Shown here one piece after another: positions 1-8,527 of a stretch of 64,000 nt of DNA. The translations under genes and the position numbers were made by a program. Under the pieces are notes generated by a model, which had not been told where the DNA came from, did not search any database, and worked only from the letters and a program-made list of their open reading frames with translations. Position 1 is the stretch's first letter. The number at the start of each line of letters is the position of its first letter. Origin of the DNA: JAAGZL01 sp050297535. Its GTDB lineage: Bacteria; Pseudomonadota; Gammaproteobacteria; Chromatiales; Chromatiaceae. The stretch is taken from NCBI GenBank assembly GCA_050297535.1, contig JBNKSV010000002.1, forward strand, positions 1 through 64,000, written 5' to 3'.

Positions 1-507
1 GTAGTAACCGGACGTGTAGAGCGTGGTGTGGTCAAGGTGGGTGAAGAGGTGGAGATTGTAGGTATCAAAGATACCCAGAAGACCACCTGTACTGGTGTAG
101 AGATGTTCCGCAAGCTGCTGGACGAAGGTGTAGCTGGAGACAACGTAGGCGTATTGCTGCGTGGAACCAAGCGTGACGAGGTAGAGCGAGGCCAGGTGCT
201 GGCTAAGCCAGGCAGTATCACCCCGCACACTCACTTTGAGGCAGAGGTGTATGTATTGAGCAAGGAAGAGGGTGGACGTCACACTCCGTTCTTCAATGGT
301 TATCGTCCGCAGTTTTATTTCCGTACCACGGACGTAACAGGAGCCTGTGATCTTCCGGAAGGTGTCGAGATGGTGATGCCAGGAGACAACGTGAAGATGA
401 CGGTAAAGCTGCATGCGCCGATTGCTATGGAAGAGGGTCTGCGTTTTGCAATCCGTGAAGGTGGCCGTACTGTAGGCGCCGGCGTGGTTTCTAAGATTAT
501 TGAGTAA
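1..507 (+). CDS. tuf: Elongation factor Tu, C-terminal part (partial, cut by window start)
   Basis: The frame is open from base 1 and ends with TAA at 505-507, giving the last 168 codons. It covers beta-barrel domains II and III, opening with VVTGRVERGVVKVGEE and ending VGAGVVSKIIE; the GTP-binding domain lies upstream of the window. EF-Tu carries aminoacyl-tRNA to the ribosome. The internal GTG at 28 is not a start. Only six bases separate it from rpsJ, so str and S10 operons are probably co-transcribed here. Confidence 0.97.
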   Translation, partial: VVTGRVERGVVKVGEEVEIVGIKDTQKTTCTGVEMFRKLLDEGVAGDNVGVLLRGTKRDEVERGQVLAKPGSITPHTHFEAEVYVLSKEEGGRHTPFFNGYRPQFYFRTTDVTGACDLPEGVEMVMPGDNVKMTVKLHAPIAMEEGLRFAIREGGRTVGAGVVSKIIE

Positions 508-513
508 TTTAAA

Positions 514-831
514 ATGGGCAACCAGAATCAGAGAATCCGAATTCGACTGAAGGCTTTCGATCATAGGCTGATCGACCAGTCTGCGCGCGAGATAGTGGAT
601 ACCGCCAAGCGCACCGGCGCTCAGGTGCGTGGACCTATTCCGCTTCCGACTAGAAAAGAGCGGTTTACTGTGCTGATTTCTCCGCACGTAAACAAAGATG
701 CCCGCGATCAGTACGAGATTCGTACCCATAAGCGCATCATGGACATCATTGATCCGACTGATAAGACGGTAGATGCCCTGATGAAGCTGGATCTCGCGGC
801 TGGTGTCGATGTTCAGATCAAGCTGAACTGA
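514..831 (+). CDS. rpsJ: 30S ribosomal protein S10
   Basis: This 105-residue protein matches S10 along its length (RIRIRLKAFDHRLID, GPIPLPTRKERFTVLISPH, RDQYEIRTHKR). S10 sits in the 30S head and also acts as NusE in antitermination. It starts six bases after tuf, which leaves no room for the long S10 leader through which L4 represses this operon in E. coli; that kind of control is therefore unlikely here (inference). Confidence 0.98.
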   Translation: MGNQNQRIRIRLKAFDHRLIDQSAREIVDTAKRTGAQVRGPIPLPTRKERFTVLISPHVNKDARDQYEIRTHKRIMDIIDPTDKTVDALMKLDLAAGVDVQIKLN

Positions 832-842
832 GGTTAAGAACG

Positions 843-1493
843 ATGGCGATTGGAATTGTAGGACGTAAAGTGGGCATGACCCGCGTCTTCACCGAGGCAG
901 GGGCATCTGTTCCAGTTACGGTGATTGAGGCAGAGCCAAATCGGGTTACCCAGCTGCGCACTATTGAGAGTGATGGCTACAGCGCCTTTCAGGTGACCAC
1001 CGGAAGTCGCAAGGCATCACGCATAAATAAGGCTGAGGCCGGACATTTTGCCAAGACTGGTGTCGAGGCTGGACGCGGTCTGTGGGAGTTTCGCCTCGAA
1101 GATGGCGAAGGCGCAGATATTGCTGCCGGTAGTGAGATAAAGGTAGACCTGTTTGAAGCTGGGCAGATCGTTGATGTTTGTGGAGTCAGCAAGGGCAAGG
1201 GCTTTCAGGGTGGAGTAAAGCGGCATAACTTCCGCACCCAGGACGCCACCCATGGTAACTCACTCTCACATCGTGCCCCTGGCTCTATTGGCCAGTGCCA
1301 AACCCCAGGACGTGTGTTCAAGGGCAAGAAAATGGCGGGTCACATGGGTAGCGAGCAGGTAACCACTCAGAACGTAGAGATTGTTCGGGTAGACCTTGAG
1401 CGCAACCTATTGTTGATCAAGGGTTCTGTACCCGGTGCGAATGGCGGTGATGTGATCGTCACCCCGGCCGTTAAGAAGATGAATAAGGGGTAA
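843..1493 (+). CDS. rplC: 50S ribosomal protein L3
   Basis: The 216 residues carry the L3 signature GNSLSHRAPGSIGQCQTPG followed by GKKMAGHMG, the loop that reaches the peptidyl transferase centre and whose glutamine is methylated by PrmB in E. coli. It is slightly longer than E. coli L3 (209). It lies 11 bases after rpsJ. Confidence 0.98.
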   Translation: MAIGIVGRKVGMTRVFTEAGASVPVTVIEAEPNRVTQLRTIESDGYSAFQVTTGSRKASRINKAEAGHFAKTGVEAGRGLWEFRLEDGEGADIAAGSEIKVDLFEAGQIVDVCGVSKGKGFQGGVKRHNFRTQDATHGNSLSHRAPGSIGQCQTPGRVFKGKKMAGHMGSEQVTTQNVEIVRVDLERNLLLIKGSVPGANGGDVIVTPAVKKMNKG

Positions 1494-1498
1494 TAGAT

Positions 1499-2116
1499 AT
1501 GGACCTCAAGGCAAAAGCAGGCAGCTCAGGTAAAGGCAAGACCATCACGGTCTCCGATGCCATCTTCGCTGCAGATTATAATGAGGCCCTGATTCACCAG
1601 GTGGTCACTGCCTACATGGCGGCTGCCCGTTCTGGAACCAAGGCGCAAAAAACTCGCTCCGATGTGTCCGGCGGTGGTAGCAAGCCGTTCCGTCAAAAGG
1701 GTACTGGTCGTGCGCGTGCTGGCACCAGCAGGAGTCCGATCTGGCGTTCCGGTGGTGTTACCTTTGCAGCTCGGCCGCGCAACTATGAGCAGAAGGTGAA
1801 TCGCAAGATGTATCGCGGTGCCCTGCGTTCCATTCTTTCCGAGTTGGTGCGTCAGGAGCGTCTGATACCGGTAGCGAATCTGGAAGTTAAGGCGCCTAAG
1901 ACCAAGGAGCTGGTTGAAATCCTGAACAAACTCGAGGTGGCAGAGGTTCTGATCATCACGGTGAATCCGGATGAAAACCTCTACCTGGCCTCACGTAATC
2001 TGCACAAGGTATATGTTTGCGACGTAAACGAGGTCGATCCGGCCAGTCTGGTTGGGTTCGAGAAGGTTTTGATCACTGCGGATGCCCTGGAAAAACTTGA
2101 GGAGCGCCTGGCATGA
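1499..2116 (+). CDS. rplD: 50S ribosomal protein L4
   Basis: This is a 205-residue L4 with the extended exit-tunnel loop (GSKPFRQKGTGRARAGTSRS) and GGVTFAARPRNY. The stop overlaps the start of rplW by four bases (ATGA at 2113-2116), which suggests translational coupling. In E. coli L4 is also the autogenous repressor of the S10 operon, but the leader it needs is not visible upstream of rpsJ. Confidence 0.97.
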   Translation: MDLKAKAGSSGKGKTITVSDAIFAADYNEALIHQVVTAYMAAARSGTKAQKTRSDVSGGGSKPFRQKGTGRARAGTSRSPIWRSGGVTFAARPRNYEQKVNRKMYRGALRSILSELVRQERLIPVANLEVKAPKTKELVEILNKLEVAEVLIITVNPDENLYLASRNLHKVYVCDVNEVDPASLVGFEKVLITADALEKLEERLA

Positions 2117-2406
2117 ACAAAGAGAGATTGATGGAGACCCTGCGTAGCCCTGTGATCTCTGAAAAGAGCACCATCGCAGCAGATGCAAACAGGCAGTTCG
2201 TGTTTGAGGTTGCGCCTGATTCAACCAAGCCTGAGATCCGTAAGGCGGTTGAGATGATGTTTGACGTGAAGGTTGAGGATGTTCGCGTAATAAACGTCAA
2301 GGGTAAGGTGAAACGTACCGGTCACAGATTTGGGCGCCGTAAGAACATACGCAAGGCGTATGTGCGTTTGGCCCCTGGTAACGATATAGATTTCGGCGGC
2401 GCATAA
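2113..2406 (+). CDS. rplW: 50S ribosomal protein L23
   Basis: The 97-residue product begins MNKERLMETLRSPVISEKST and contains VKVEDVRVINVKGKVKR, typical of L23, which lies at the tunnel exit and docks SRP and trigger factor. It overlaps rplD by four bases. Confidence 0.97.
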   Translation: MNKERLMETLRSPVISEKSTIAADANRQFVFEVAPDSTKPEIRKAVEMMFDVKVEDVRVINVKGKVKRTGHRFGRRKNIRKAYVRLAPGNDIDFGGA

Positions 2407-2443
2407 GCGTTATTGCCTAAAGAATTAAATCGGAAGCACTAAC

Positions 2444-3271
2444 ATGGCTATTGTTAAGACAAAACCAACATCTCCAGGCCGCCGCTTTGTGGTCAAGGTA
2501 ACCAATCCTGATCTGCATAAGGGCGCTCCACATGAGCCGCTGGTTGAGAAAAAGAGCAAGTCAGGCGGGCGTAACAATGCTGGCCGTATTACTACCAGGC
2601 ATCAAGGTGGTGGTCATAAGCAGCGCTATCGCGTTATCGACTTCAAGCGTGATAAGGATGGAATCAAGGGTGTAGTGGAGCGTTTGGAGTACGACCCGAA
2701 CCGCACCGCCAATATTGCGCTGATCAAATATATGGATGGCGAGCGTCGTTATATCATTGCACCGAAAGGGCTGCGTGCTGGCGACAGCATCATGTCCGGT
2801 GAAGACGCCCCATTCGGTGTTGGTAACTGCATGCCGATGCGGAATATTCCGCTGGGCAGCACCATCCACTGTATTGAGATGAAGCTAGGCAAGGGCGCGC
2901 AGATAGCACGTTCCGCCGGATCATCCGCACAGCTGGTTGCACGTGAGGGTGAATATGCTACTCTACGCCTCCGCTCGGGTGAGATGCGCAAGATGCGTAG
3001 TGAATGTCGTGCGGTAATCGGTGAAGTTGGCAATTCCGAGCACGGCCTGCGCAAGCTGGGTAAGGCTGGTGCCTCGCGTTGGCGCGGTGTGCGTCCAACC
3101 GTGCGTGGTGTCGCAATGAACCCGGTAGATCATCCGCACGGCGGTGGTGAAGGTCGCACCTCCGGTGGTCGTCATCCGGTTTCGCCATGGGGTGTTCCGA
3201 CCAAGGGACACAAGACGCGTACTAATAAGCTCACAAACAAGATGATTGTGCGTCGTCGCAATCGCAAGTAA
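2444..3271 (+). CDS. rplB: 50S ribosomal protein L2
   Basis: This is a 275-residue L2. The C-terminal loop MNPVDHPHGGGEGRTSGGRH holds the conserved histidine needed for peptidyl transferase activity. The start ATG is placed by MAIVKTKPTSPGRRFVVKV, which aligns with the usual L2 N-terminus. The 37-base gap from rplW has no terminator. Confidence 0.98.
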   Translation: MAIVKTKPTSPGRRFVVKVTNPDLHKGAPHEPLVEKKSKSGGRNNAGRITTRHQGGGHKQRYRVIDFKRDKDGIKGVVERLEYDPNRTANIALIKYMDGERRYIIAPKGLRAGDSIMSGEDAPFGVGNCMPMRNIPLGSTIHCIEMKLGKGAQIARSAGSSAQLVAREGEYATLRLRSGEMRKMRSECRAVIGEVGNSEHGLRKLGKAGASRWRGVRPTVRGVAMNPVDHPHGGGEGRTSGGRHPVSPWGVPTKGHKTRTNKLTNKMIVRRRNRK

Positions 3272-3292
3272 ACGGAACTGAGGTAAGCAAAA

Positions 3293-3565
3293 GTGCCACG
3301 TTCAATTAAAAAAGGACCGTTCGTCGACCAGCATCTGATGAAGAAGGTTGATGAAGCGGTTGAAACGAAAAGTAAGCGTCCTATCAAGACTTGGTCACGC
3401 CGTTCCATGGTGTTGCCGGATATGGTGGGATTGACCATCGCTGTGTACAACGGGCGCCAGCATGTGCCGGTTCTGGTGACCGAGAACATGGTTGGCCATA
3501 AGCTTGGCGAGTTTGCATTGACCCGTACCTATCGTGGTCATGCGGCCGACAAGAAATCGAAATAA
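3293..3565 (+). CDS. rpsS: 30S ribosomal protein S19
   Basis: The 90 residues show PRSIKKGPFVDQHL and VYNGRQHVPVLVTENMVGHKLGEF, an unmistakable S19. The start codon is GTG at 3293, preceded by a GAGGTAAG ribosome binding site. S19 forms the 30S head with S13. Confidence 0.97.
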   Translation: MPRSIKKGPFVDQHLMKKVDEAVETKSKRPIKTWSRRSMVLPDMVGLTIAVYNGRQHVPVLVTENMVGHKLGEFALTRTYRGHAADKKSK

Positions 3566-3578
3566 TTGGGGTGAAGCA

Positions 3579-3911
3579 ATGCAGGCAGTAGCTAAATTAC
3601 GCCACGCACGCCTATCGGCCCAAAAAGGCCGACTGGTTGCCGATCAGATTAGGGGACTGCCTGTGGAGCAGGCCCTGAATATTCTGGCCTTCAGCAACAA
3701 GAAGGGTGCGGCGCTGATGAAAAAGGTGTTGGATTCCGCCATTGCAAATGCGGAGAACAACGAAGGGGCAGACATCGACGAACTGAAGGTTGCTACCGTG
3801 TGTGTCGATGAGGGGCCGACCATGAAACGGATACGCGCACGCGCCAAAGGCCGCGCTGCTCGCATCTTAAAGCGCACCAGTCACATTACCGTGACTGTGG
3901 CGGATAAGTAA
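3579..3911 (+). CDS. rplV: 50S ribosomal protein L22
   Basis: The ATG at 3579 gives MQAVAKLRHARLSAQKGRLV and exactly 110 residues, the length of E. coli L22. An upstream in-frame start at 3534 lies inside rpsS and is rejected. L22 lines the exit tunnel and is the site of macrolide resistance changes. It starts 13 bases after rpsS. Confidence 0.97.
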   Translation: MQAVAKLRHARLSAQKGRLVADQIRGLPVEQALNILAFSNKKGAALMKKVLDSAIANAENNEGADIDELKVATVCVDEGPTMKRIRARAKGRAARILKRTSHITVTVADK

Positions 3912-3928
3912 GGGCAAGAGGGGCCATT

Positions 3929-4612
3929 ATGGGTCAGAAAGTACATCCAGTAGGCATACGTCTTGGCATAGTCAAAGACTGGACCTCCAAGTGGTATGCG
4001 GATTCCAAAGATTACGCGAATCTATTGATCAATGATCTTCAGGTGCGCGACTATCTGAAGAAGCGTCTATCCCAGGCTTCTGTTAGCCGGATACAGATAG
4101 ATCGTCCTGCAAATAATGCGCACATCACCATTCATACCGCACGTCCGGGTCTGGTGATCGGCAAGAAGGGTGAGGATATAGATACCCTGCGTAAGGACAT
4201 ATCTGATCGCATGGGGATACCGGTGCATCTGAGCGTGGAAGAGATCCGTAAGCCGGAACTGGATGCGCAGTTGGTTGCAGAAGGTATCTGTCAGCAGCTG
4301 GAGCGTCGTATCATGTTCCGTCGTGCTATGAAGCGCGCCGTGCAGAATGCCATGCGTCTGGGTGCTGGTGGCGTGAAGGTGAATATGGCTGGCCGTTTGA
4401 ATGGTGCAGAGATCGCGCGTAGTGAATGGTATCGTGAAGGCCGTGTGCCGCTGCATACTTTGCGTGCCGATATCGACTATGGGTTTGCAGAGGCCAATAC
4501 CACCTACGGGATTATTGGCGTCAAGGTTTGGATTTTTAAAGGCGAGGTTTTCGAGGGCAGTCAGCAGGAAGAGGCTGAGCCAAAGAAGAAGCCTGCCGCA
4601 AAGAGGGGTTAG
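3929..4612 (+). CDS. rpsC: 30S ribosomal protein S3
   Basis: S3 of 227 residues beginning MGQKVHPVGIRLGI, with a KH domain (VIGKKGEDIDTLRKDI, GXXG loop near residues 76-79) and a basic C-terminal tail ending KKKPAAKRG. It belongs to the mRNA entry gate. Three bases separate it from rplP. Confidence 0.98.
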   Translation: MGQKVHPVGIRLGIVKDWTSKWYADSKDYANLLINDLQVRDYLKKRLSQASVSRIQIDRPANNAHITIHTARPGLVIGKKGEDIDTLRKDISDRMGIPVHLSVEEIRKPELDAQLVAEGICQQLERRIMFRRAMKRAVQNAMRLGAGGVKVNMAGRLNGAEIARSEWYREGRVPLHTLRADIDYGFAEANTTYGIIGVKVWIFKGEVFEGSQQEEAEPKKKPAAKRG

Positions 4613-4615
4613 GCA

Positions 4616-5029
4616 ATGTTACAGCCTAAGAGAACAAAATTTCGTAAGCAGTTCAAAGGGCGCAATCGTGGACTGGCCATCTCCGGAAGCAACGTAAGCT
4701 TCGGCGAGTTCGGTCTGAAGGCCGCAGAGCGTGGACGCATGACCGCACGCCAGATTGAGGCTGCCAGACGTACTATTACCCGTCGCGTAAAGCGTGGCGG
4801 TAAGCTCTGGATCAGGGTGTTTCCAGATAAGCCTATTACCAAGAAGCCGCTGGAAGTCAGGCAAGGTAAGGGTAAGGGTAACGTGGAGTACTGGGTGGCG
4901 CAGATCCAGCCAGGACGCATGTTGTATGAAATTGAAGGTGTCTCAGAAGAGATGGCGCGCGAAGCATTCACGCTGGCTGCCGCCAAGCTACCTTTTAAAA
5001 CAATCTTCGCTAAACGGACGGTGATGTGA
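4616..5029 (+). CDS. rplP: 50S ribosomal protein L16
   Basis: The protein has 137 residues with MLQPKRTKFRKQFKGRNRG and the A-site loop VRQGKGKGNVEYWVAQIQPG, the region whose arginine is hydroxylated by RoxA/YcfD in E. coli. The stop TGA (5027-5029) overlaps the start of rpmC by one base. Confidence 0.98.
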   Translation: MLQPKRTKFRKQFKGRNRGLAISGSNVSFGEFGLKAAERGRMTARQIEAARRTITRRVKRGGKLWIRVFPDKPITKKPLEVRQGKGKGNVEYWVAQIQPGRMLYEIEGVSEEMAREAFTLAAAKLPFKTIFAKRTVM

Positions 5030-5229
5030 TGAAGGCAAGTGAACTTCGTGAAAAGAGCCTGGCCGAGCTGGAGGAGATCCTGTTGGAGTTGCGCAAGGAG
5101 CAGTTCAACCTGCGTATGCAGCAGGGCACAGGTCAGCTGTCTCGCCCGTCAGAGATGACGCAGGCGCGTAAAAACGTCGCACGGGTTAAGACCATTATGA
5201 ATGAACAGAAGGCAGGTAGGGCGTCATGA
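5029..5229 (+). CDS. rpmC: 50S ribosomal protein L29
   Basis: The start is the ATG at 5029, giving MKASELREKSLAELEEILLE and 66 residues; a GTG one codon upstream (5026) is less likely because it lies inside the rplP frame end. L29 is a small helical protein beside L23. It overlaps rplP by one base and rpsQ by four. Confidence 0.96.
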   Translation: MKASELREKSLAELEEILLELRKEQFNLRMQQGTGQLSRPSEMTQARKNVARVKTIMNEQKAGRAS

Positions 5230-5486
5230 GTGAACAGCAGGAAATGAACCGTGTGCTTCAGGGTCGCGTAGTCAGCGATAAGATGGATAAGACCATTACT
5301 GTGCTGATCGAAAGAGTGGTGAAGCATCCGCTGTATGGAAAATTCATCCGCCGTTCCAGCAAGGTGCATGCACACGATGAGGCCAATGAGTGTGGTATCG
5401 GTGATACGGTAATGGTTGAGCAATGCAGGCCGTTGTCCAAGAGCAAGACTTGGCGTCTGGTAAAGATTGTAGAAAAGGCCAGCTAA
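5226..5486 (+). CDS. rpsQ: 30S ribosomal protein S17
   Basis: This 86-residue protein contains LQGRVVSDKMDKTITVLIER and GDTVMVEQCRPLSKSKTWRL, the S17 OB-fold signatures. It binds 16S rRNA early in assembly. The ATGA overlap with rpmC implies coupling. Confidence 0.97.
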   Translation: MSEQQEMNRVLQGRVVSDKMDKTITVLIERVVKHPLYGKFIRRSSKVHAHDEANECGIGDTVMVEQCRPLSKSKTWRLVKIVEKAS

Positions 5487-5541
5487 CCAGTAACCGGTTT
5501 GCGATTGTGTATAGTAAAGAATTTATGATTGGGAAAAACCA

Positions 5542-5910
5542 ATGATTCAGATGCAGACAAACCTGAGCGTGGCCGATAACAGCGGCGCCAAAAGAGTCCA
5601 GTGCATTAAAGTGCTGGGTGGCTCGCACCGTCGCTACGCCGGGATAGGCGATATTATTAAGGTTAGCGTGAAAGACGCTATTCCACGCGGCAAGGTCAAG
5701 AAGGGCGAGATCTATAATGCGGTTGTGGTGCGTACCACTAAGGGCGTGCGCCGTCCGGATGGATCTAAGATCCGTTTCGATGGCAACGCAGCGGTACTGC
5801 TGAATAATCAACTGCAGCCGATTGGGACGCGTATCTTTGGTCCAGTTACCCGTGAATTGCGCAGCGAGCGTTTTATGAAGATTATCTCGCTCGCTCCGGA
5901 AGTATTGTAA
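5542..5910 (+). CDS. rplN: 50S ribosomal protein L14
   Basis: L14 of exactly 122 residues, beginning MIQMQTNLSVADNSGAKRVQ, with the conserved RFDGNAAVLLNNQ and GTRIFGPVTREL. It opens the spc cluster after a 55-base gap. That gap contains no convincing promoter, so S10 and spc genes are probably one transcript. Confidence 0.98.
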   Translation: MIQMQTNLSVADNSGAKRVQCIKVLGGSHRRYAGIGDIIKVSVKDAIPRGKVKKGEIYNAVVVRTTKGVRRPDGSKIRFDGNAAVLLNNQLQPIGTRIFGPVTRELRSERFMKIISLAPEVL

Positions 5911-5920
5911 GGGGTCTGCA

Positions 5921-6238
5921 ATGCGTAAGATCAGAAAAGGTGACCAGGTAGTAGTGCTGGCTGGTAAAGACAAGGGAAAGCAGGGCAATGTTCTGCGCGT
6001 AATCGACGATGCGAAAGTTGTTATCGAAAACGTAAATCTGGCTAAGAAGCACTCCAGAGGCAATCCCATGAAAGGTGAGCCGGGCGGAATTATCGACAAA
6101 GAGATGCCGATGGATATCTCTAACGTGGCGATAGTTAACCCGGTATCAGGCAAAGCTGATCGCGTCGGCTTTAAGGTGCTTGAAGATGGCCGTAAGGTGC
6201 GCATCTTCAAATCCGACGGCGAAGTAGTGGACATTTAA
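5921..6238 (+). CDS. rplX: 50S ribosomal protein L24
   Basis: The 105 residues start MRKIRKGDQVVVLAGKDKGK, the KOW motif of L24, followed by GGIIDKEMPMDISNVAIVNP. L24 initiates 50S assembly. Confidence 0.97.
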   Translation: MRKIRKGDQVVVLAGKDKGKQGNVLRVIDDAKVVIENVNLAKKHSRGNPMKGEPGGIIDKEMPMDISNVAIVNPVSGKADRVGFKVLEDGRKVRIFKSDGEVVDI

Positions 6239-6251
6239 GGCAGATATAGAG

Positions 6252-6791
6252 ATGTCAAGATTACAAGAACTCTACCGCAACGAAATTGTAGGGCAACTGC
6301 AAGAGAAGTTCGGCTTCAAGAGCGTGATGGAGGTTCCGCGCATCACCAAGATTACCCTGAATATGGGTGTAGGTGAGGCTGTGGCCGACAAGAAGATCAT
6401 GGAAAATGCCGTGAGCGATCTGGAGAAGATCTCAGGTCAGAAGGCGATTGTAAACCTAGCACGCAAGTCTGTTGCGGGTTTTAAGATTCGTGATGGCTGG
6501 CCTGTAGGTTGCAGCGTAACTCTGCGGCGGGAACGCATGTATGAGTTTCTGGATCGTCTGATCAATATTGCGATTCCACGTATTCGTGACTTCCGTGGCA
6601 TGAGTCCCAAGTCATTCGATGGGCGTGGCAATTACAGCATGGGCGTGAAGGAACAGATCATGTTTCCTGAGATTGATTACGATAAAATCGATAAGCTGCG
6701 TGGTCTGGATATCACCATCACCACCTCTGCCAAGACAGACGAAGAGGGGCGCGCGTTGTTAGAGGCGTTCCATTTCCCATTTAAAAACTGA
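6252..6791 (+). CDS. rplE: 50S ribosomal protein L5
   Basis: L5 with 179 residues, the standard length, including EVPRITKITLNMGVGEAVAD and IPRIRDFRGMSPKSFDGRGN. It binds 5S rRNA and contacts the P-site tRNA. Confidence 0.98.
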   Translation: MSRLQELYRNEIVGQLQEKFGFKSVMEVPRITKITLNMGVGEAVADKKIMENAVSDLEKISGQKAIVNLARKSVAGFKIRDGWPVGCSVTLRRERMYEFLDRLINIAIPRIRDFRGMSPKSFDGRGNYSMGVKEQIMFPEIDYDKIDKLRGLDITITTSAKTDEEGRALLEAFHFPFKN

Positions 6792-6803
6792 GTAGATTCA
6801 GAT

Positions 6804-7109
6804 ATGGCAAAGAAAAGCATGTTGGCTCGCGAGAAAAAGAGGGCCAAAACAGTAGTAAAGTACGCAGCGAAGCGTACCGAACTGAAGCGTATCATCAACT
6901 GCCCGGCCAGTAGCCCGGAGCAGGTGGATGAGGCGGTGGTTAAGCTGCAGAAGCTGCCGCGCGACGCCAGCCCTAGCCGTCAACAGAGACGCTGCCGGGT
7001 GAGCGGACGTCCGCACGCCGTGTATCGCAAGTTCGGACTGTGCCGTAACAAGCTGCGTGAAGCAGCCATGCGCGGCGATGTCCCGGGTCTGGTAAAGGCC
7101 AGCTGGTAA
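6804..7109 (+). CDS. rpsN: 30S ribosomal protein S14 (zinc-free long form)
   Basis: This 101-residue S14 is the long form without the CXXC zinc ribbon. It ends RRCRVSGRPHAVYRKFGLCR then NKLREAAMRGDVPGLVKASW, the family signature. A 97-base gap separates it from rpsH. Confidence 0.97.
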   Translation: MAKKSMLAREKKRAKTVVKYAAKRTELKRIINCPASSPEQVDEAVVKLQKLPRDASPSRQQRRCRVSGRPHAVYRKFGLCRNKLREAAMRGDVPGLVKASW

Positions 7110-7206
7110 TAGATTTGTAGTCGGATCCGCGTTGCGGGTCTTTATAATTAAAGTCGTTTGGGTATCGCGTTGTTTTGCAGCGGACTGACCCGGAGGAAGA
7201 TTAACA

Positions 7207-7602
7207 ATGAGTATGTCAGATCCAATCGCGGATATGCTTACCCGTATCAGAAACGGTCAGGCAATCGGAAAGAAGGCGATATCCATGCCTTCATCCAAGA
7301 GCAAGATTGCCGTGGCTCAGGTTCTGAAGGACGAGGGGTATATTCTGGATTATTCCACAAGTACCGAGGATGCCAAGGGCGTTCTTAATGTCGAGCTGAA
7401 GTATTTCCAAGGCGCGCCTGTTATTGAGATGATACAGCGTGTCAGCCGTCCTGGCCTGCGTATCTACAAGAGCGCAAAAGAGTTGCCAAAGGTACGTGCC
7501 GGGCTTGGTATTGCTATCATATCAACCTCTAAGGGGCTTATGACTGACCGCGCCGCCCGCAAGGCTGGCCACGGCGGCGAAGTCCTGGCCTATGTCGCTT
7601 AA
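7207..7602 (+). CDS. rpsH: 30S ribosomal protein S8
   Basis: S8 of 131 residues (MSMSDPIADMLTRIRNGQAI; GLGIAIISTSKGLMTDRAAR). A strong GGAGGAAG site precedes the ATG. The 97-base spacer upstream holds a weak 7-bp hairpin (about 7123-7140) and a TATAAT at 7143-7148 without a good -35 box, so a minor internal promoter is possible but unproven. In E. coli S8 represses spc translation at rplE. Confidence 0.97.
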   Translation: MSMSDPIADMLTRIRNGQAIGKKAISMPSSKSKIAVAQVLKDEGYILDYSTSTEDAKGVLNVELKYFQGAPVIEMIQRVSRPGLRIYKSAKELPKVRAGLGIAIISTSKGLMTDRAARKAGHGGEVLAYVA

Positions 7603-7616
7603 TTGGAGGATTAGAT

Positions 7617-8150
7617 ATGTCACGAGTAGCTAAAAATCCAATTACTGTCCCATCTGGCGTCGAGATAAAGATCGCTAACGATGAGATAAATGTGAAGGGT
7701 TCCAAGGGCAATATGCAATTGGCCATTCATAAGTTTGTCAAGATTAACCAGGACGACGGTGTACTGACCGTAACCCCCGTTGATGAGGCAAAAGAGAGCT
7801 GGGCTATGGCCGGTACCTTCCGCTCCCTTATCAATAATATGGTTGTTGGTGTAAGCGAAGGTTTTAGCAAGAAGCTGCAGTTGGTAGGTGTTGGTTATCG
7901 CGCCCAGGCCAAAGGAAAGATTCTGAATCTTAGTCTTGGCTTCTCGCATCCGGTTGATTACGAGGTGCCTGAGGGCGTTACCGTTGAGACCCCATCGCAG
8001 ACCGAGATCATAGTGTCCGGTTGTGATAAGCAGAAGGTGGGTCAGGCTGCTGCTGTTATTCGTTCCTACCGTCCGCCCGAGCCGTACAAAGGTAAGGGTG
8101 TGCGTTATGCGGATGAGTATGTAGCACGCAAAGAAGCCAAGAAGAAGTAA
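7617..8150 (+). CDS. rplF: 50S ribosomal protein L6
   Basis: The 177-residue product carries MSRVAKNPITVPSGVEIKI and the C-terminal L6 signature RPPEPYKGKGVRYADEYV. It sits near the factor-binding site. A GGAGG lies seven bases before the ATG. Confidence 0.98.
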   Translation: MSRVAKNPITVPSGVEIKIANDEINVKGSKGNMQLAIHKFVKINQDDGVLTVTPVDEAKESWAMAGTFRSLINNMVVGVSEGFSKKLQLVGVGYRAQAKGKILNLSLGFSHPVDYEVPEGVTVETPSQTEIIVSGCDKQKVGQAAAVIRSYRPPEPYKGKGVRYADEYVARKEAKKK

Positions 8151-8160
8151 GGGGTTGACG

Positions 8161-8517
8161 ATGGATAAAAAGATGAAACGTTTGCGCAGGGCTACTCGTG
8201 CTCGCGCCAAGATTAAAGAGTTGGAAGTAAACAGGCTCACGATCTTTCGCACCCCACGGCACATGTATGCCCAGGTGATTGCGCCCAATGGTTCCGAGGT
8301 GCTTGCCAGTGCCTCCACCCTGGATAAGGGGATAAGGGATGAAGTAAAGGGCAGCACTGGAAATGCGGCTGCGGCTGCGATCGTAGGCAAGCATATTGCT
8401 GAGCGTGCTAAGAAGGCTGGTGTTGAATCCGTGGCCTTTGATCGTTCCGGTTTTAAGTATCACGGCCGGGTCAAGGCCCTGGCAGATGCAGCCCGTGAAA
8501 ACGGTCTCAAGTTCTGA
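8161..8517 (+). CDS. rplR: 50S ribosomal protein L18
   Basis: The ATG at 8161 (MDKKMKRLRRATRARAKIKE), with AAGGGG just upstream, is chosen over an in-frame TTG at 8155; it gives 118 residues, close to E. coli L18 (117). The C-terminus FDRSGFKYHGRVKALADAAR is typical. L18 delivers 5S rRNA with L5. Confidence 0.96.
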   Translation: MDKKMKRLRRATRARAKIKELEVNRLTIFRTPRHMYAQVIAPNGSEVLASASTLDKGIRDEVKGSTGNAAAAAIVGKHIAERAKKAGVESVAFDRSGFKYHGRVKALADAARENGLKF

Positions 8518-8527
8518 GGTATAGGCT

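Noticed and set aside
5344..6234. 296-codon minus-strand frame
   Set aside because: It crosses rpsQ, rplN and rplX antisense; the ribosomal genes are certain.
7110..7206. Terminator between rpsN and rpsH
   Set aside because: The hairpin is seven pairs with a wobble and the following tract is TTTATAATT, too weak to be called.
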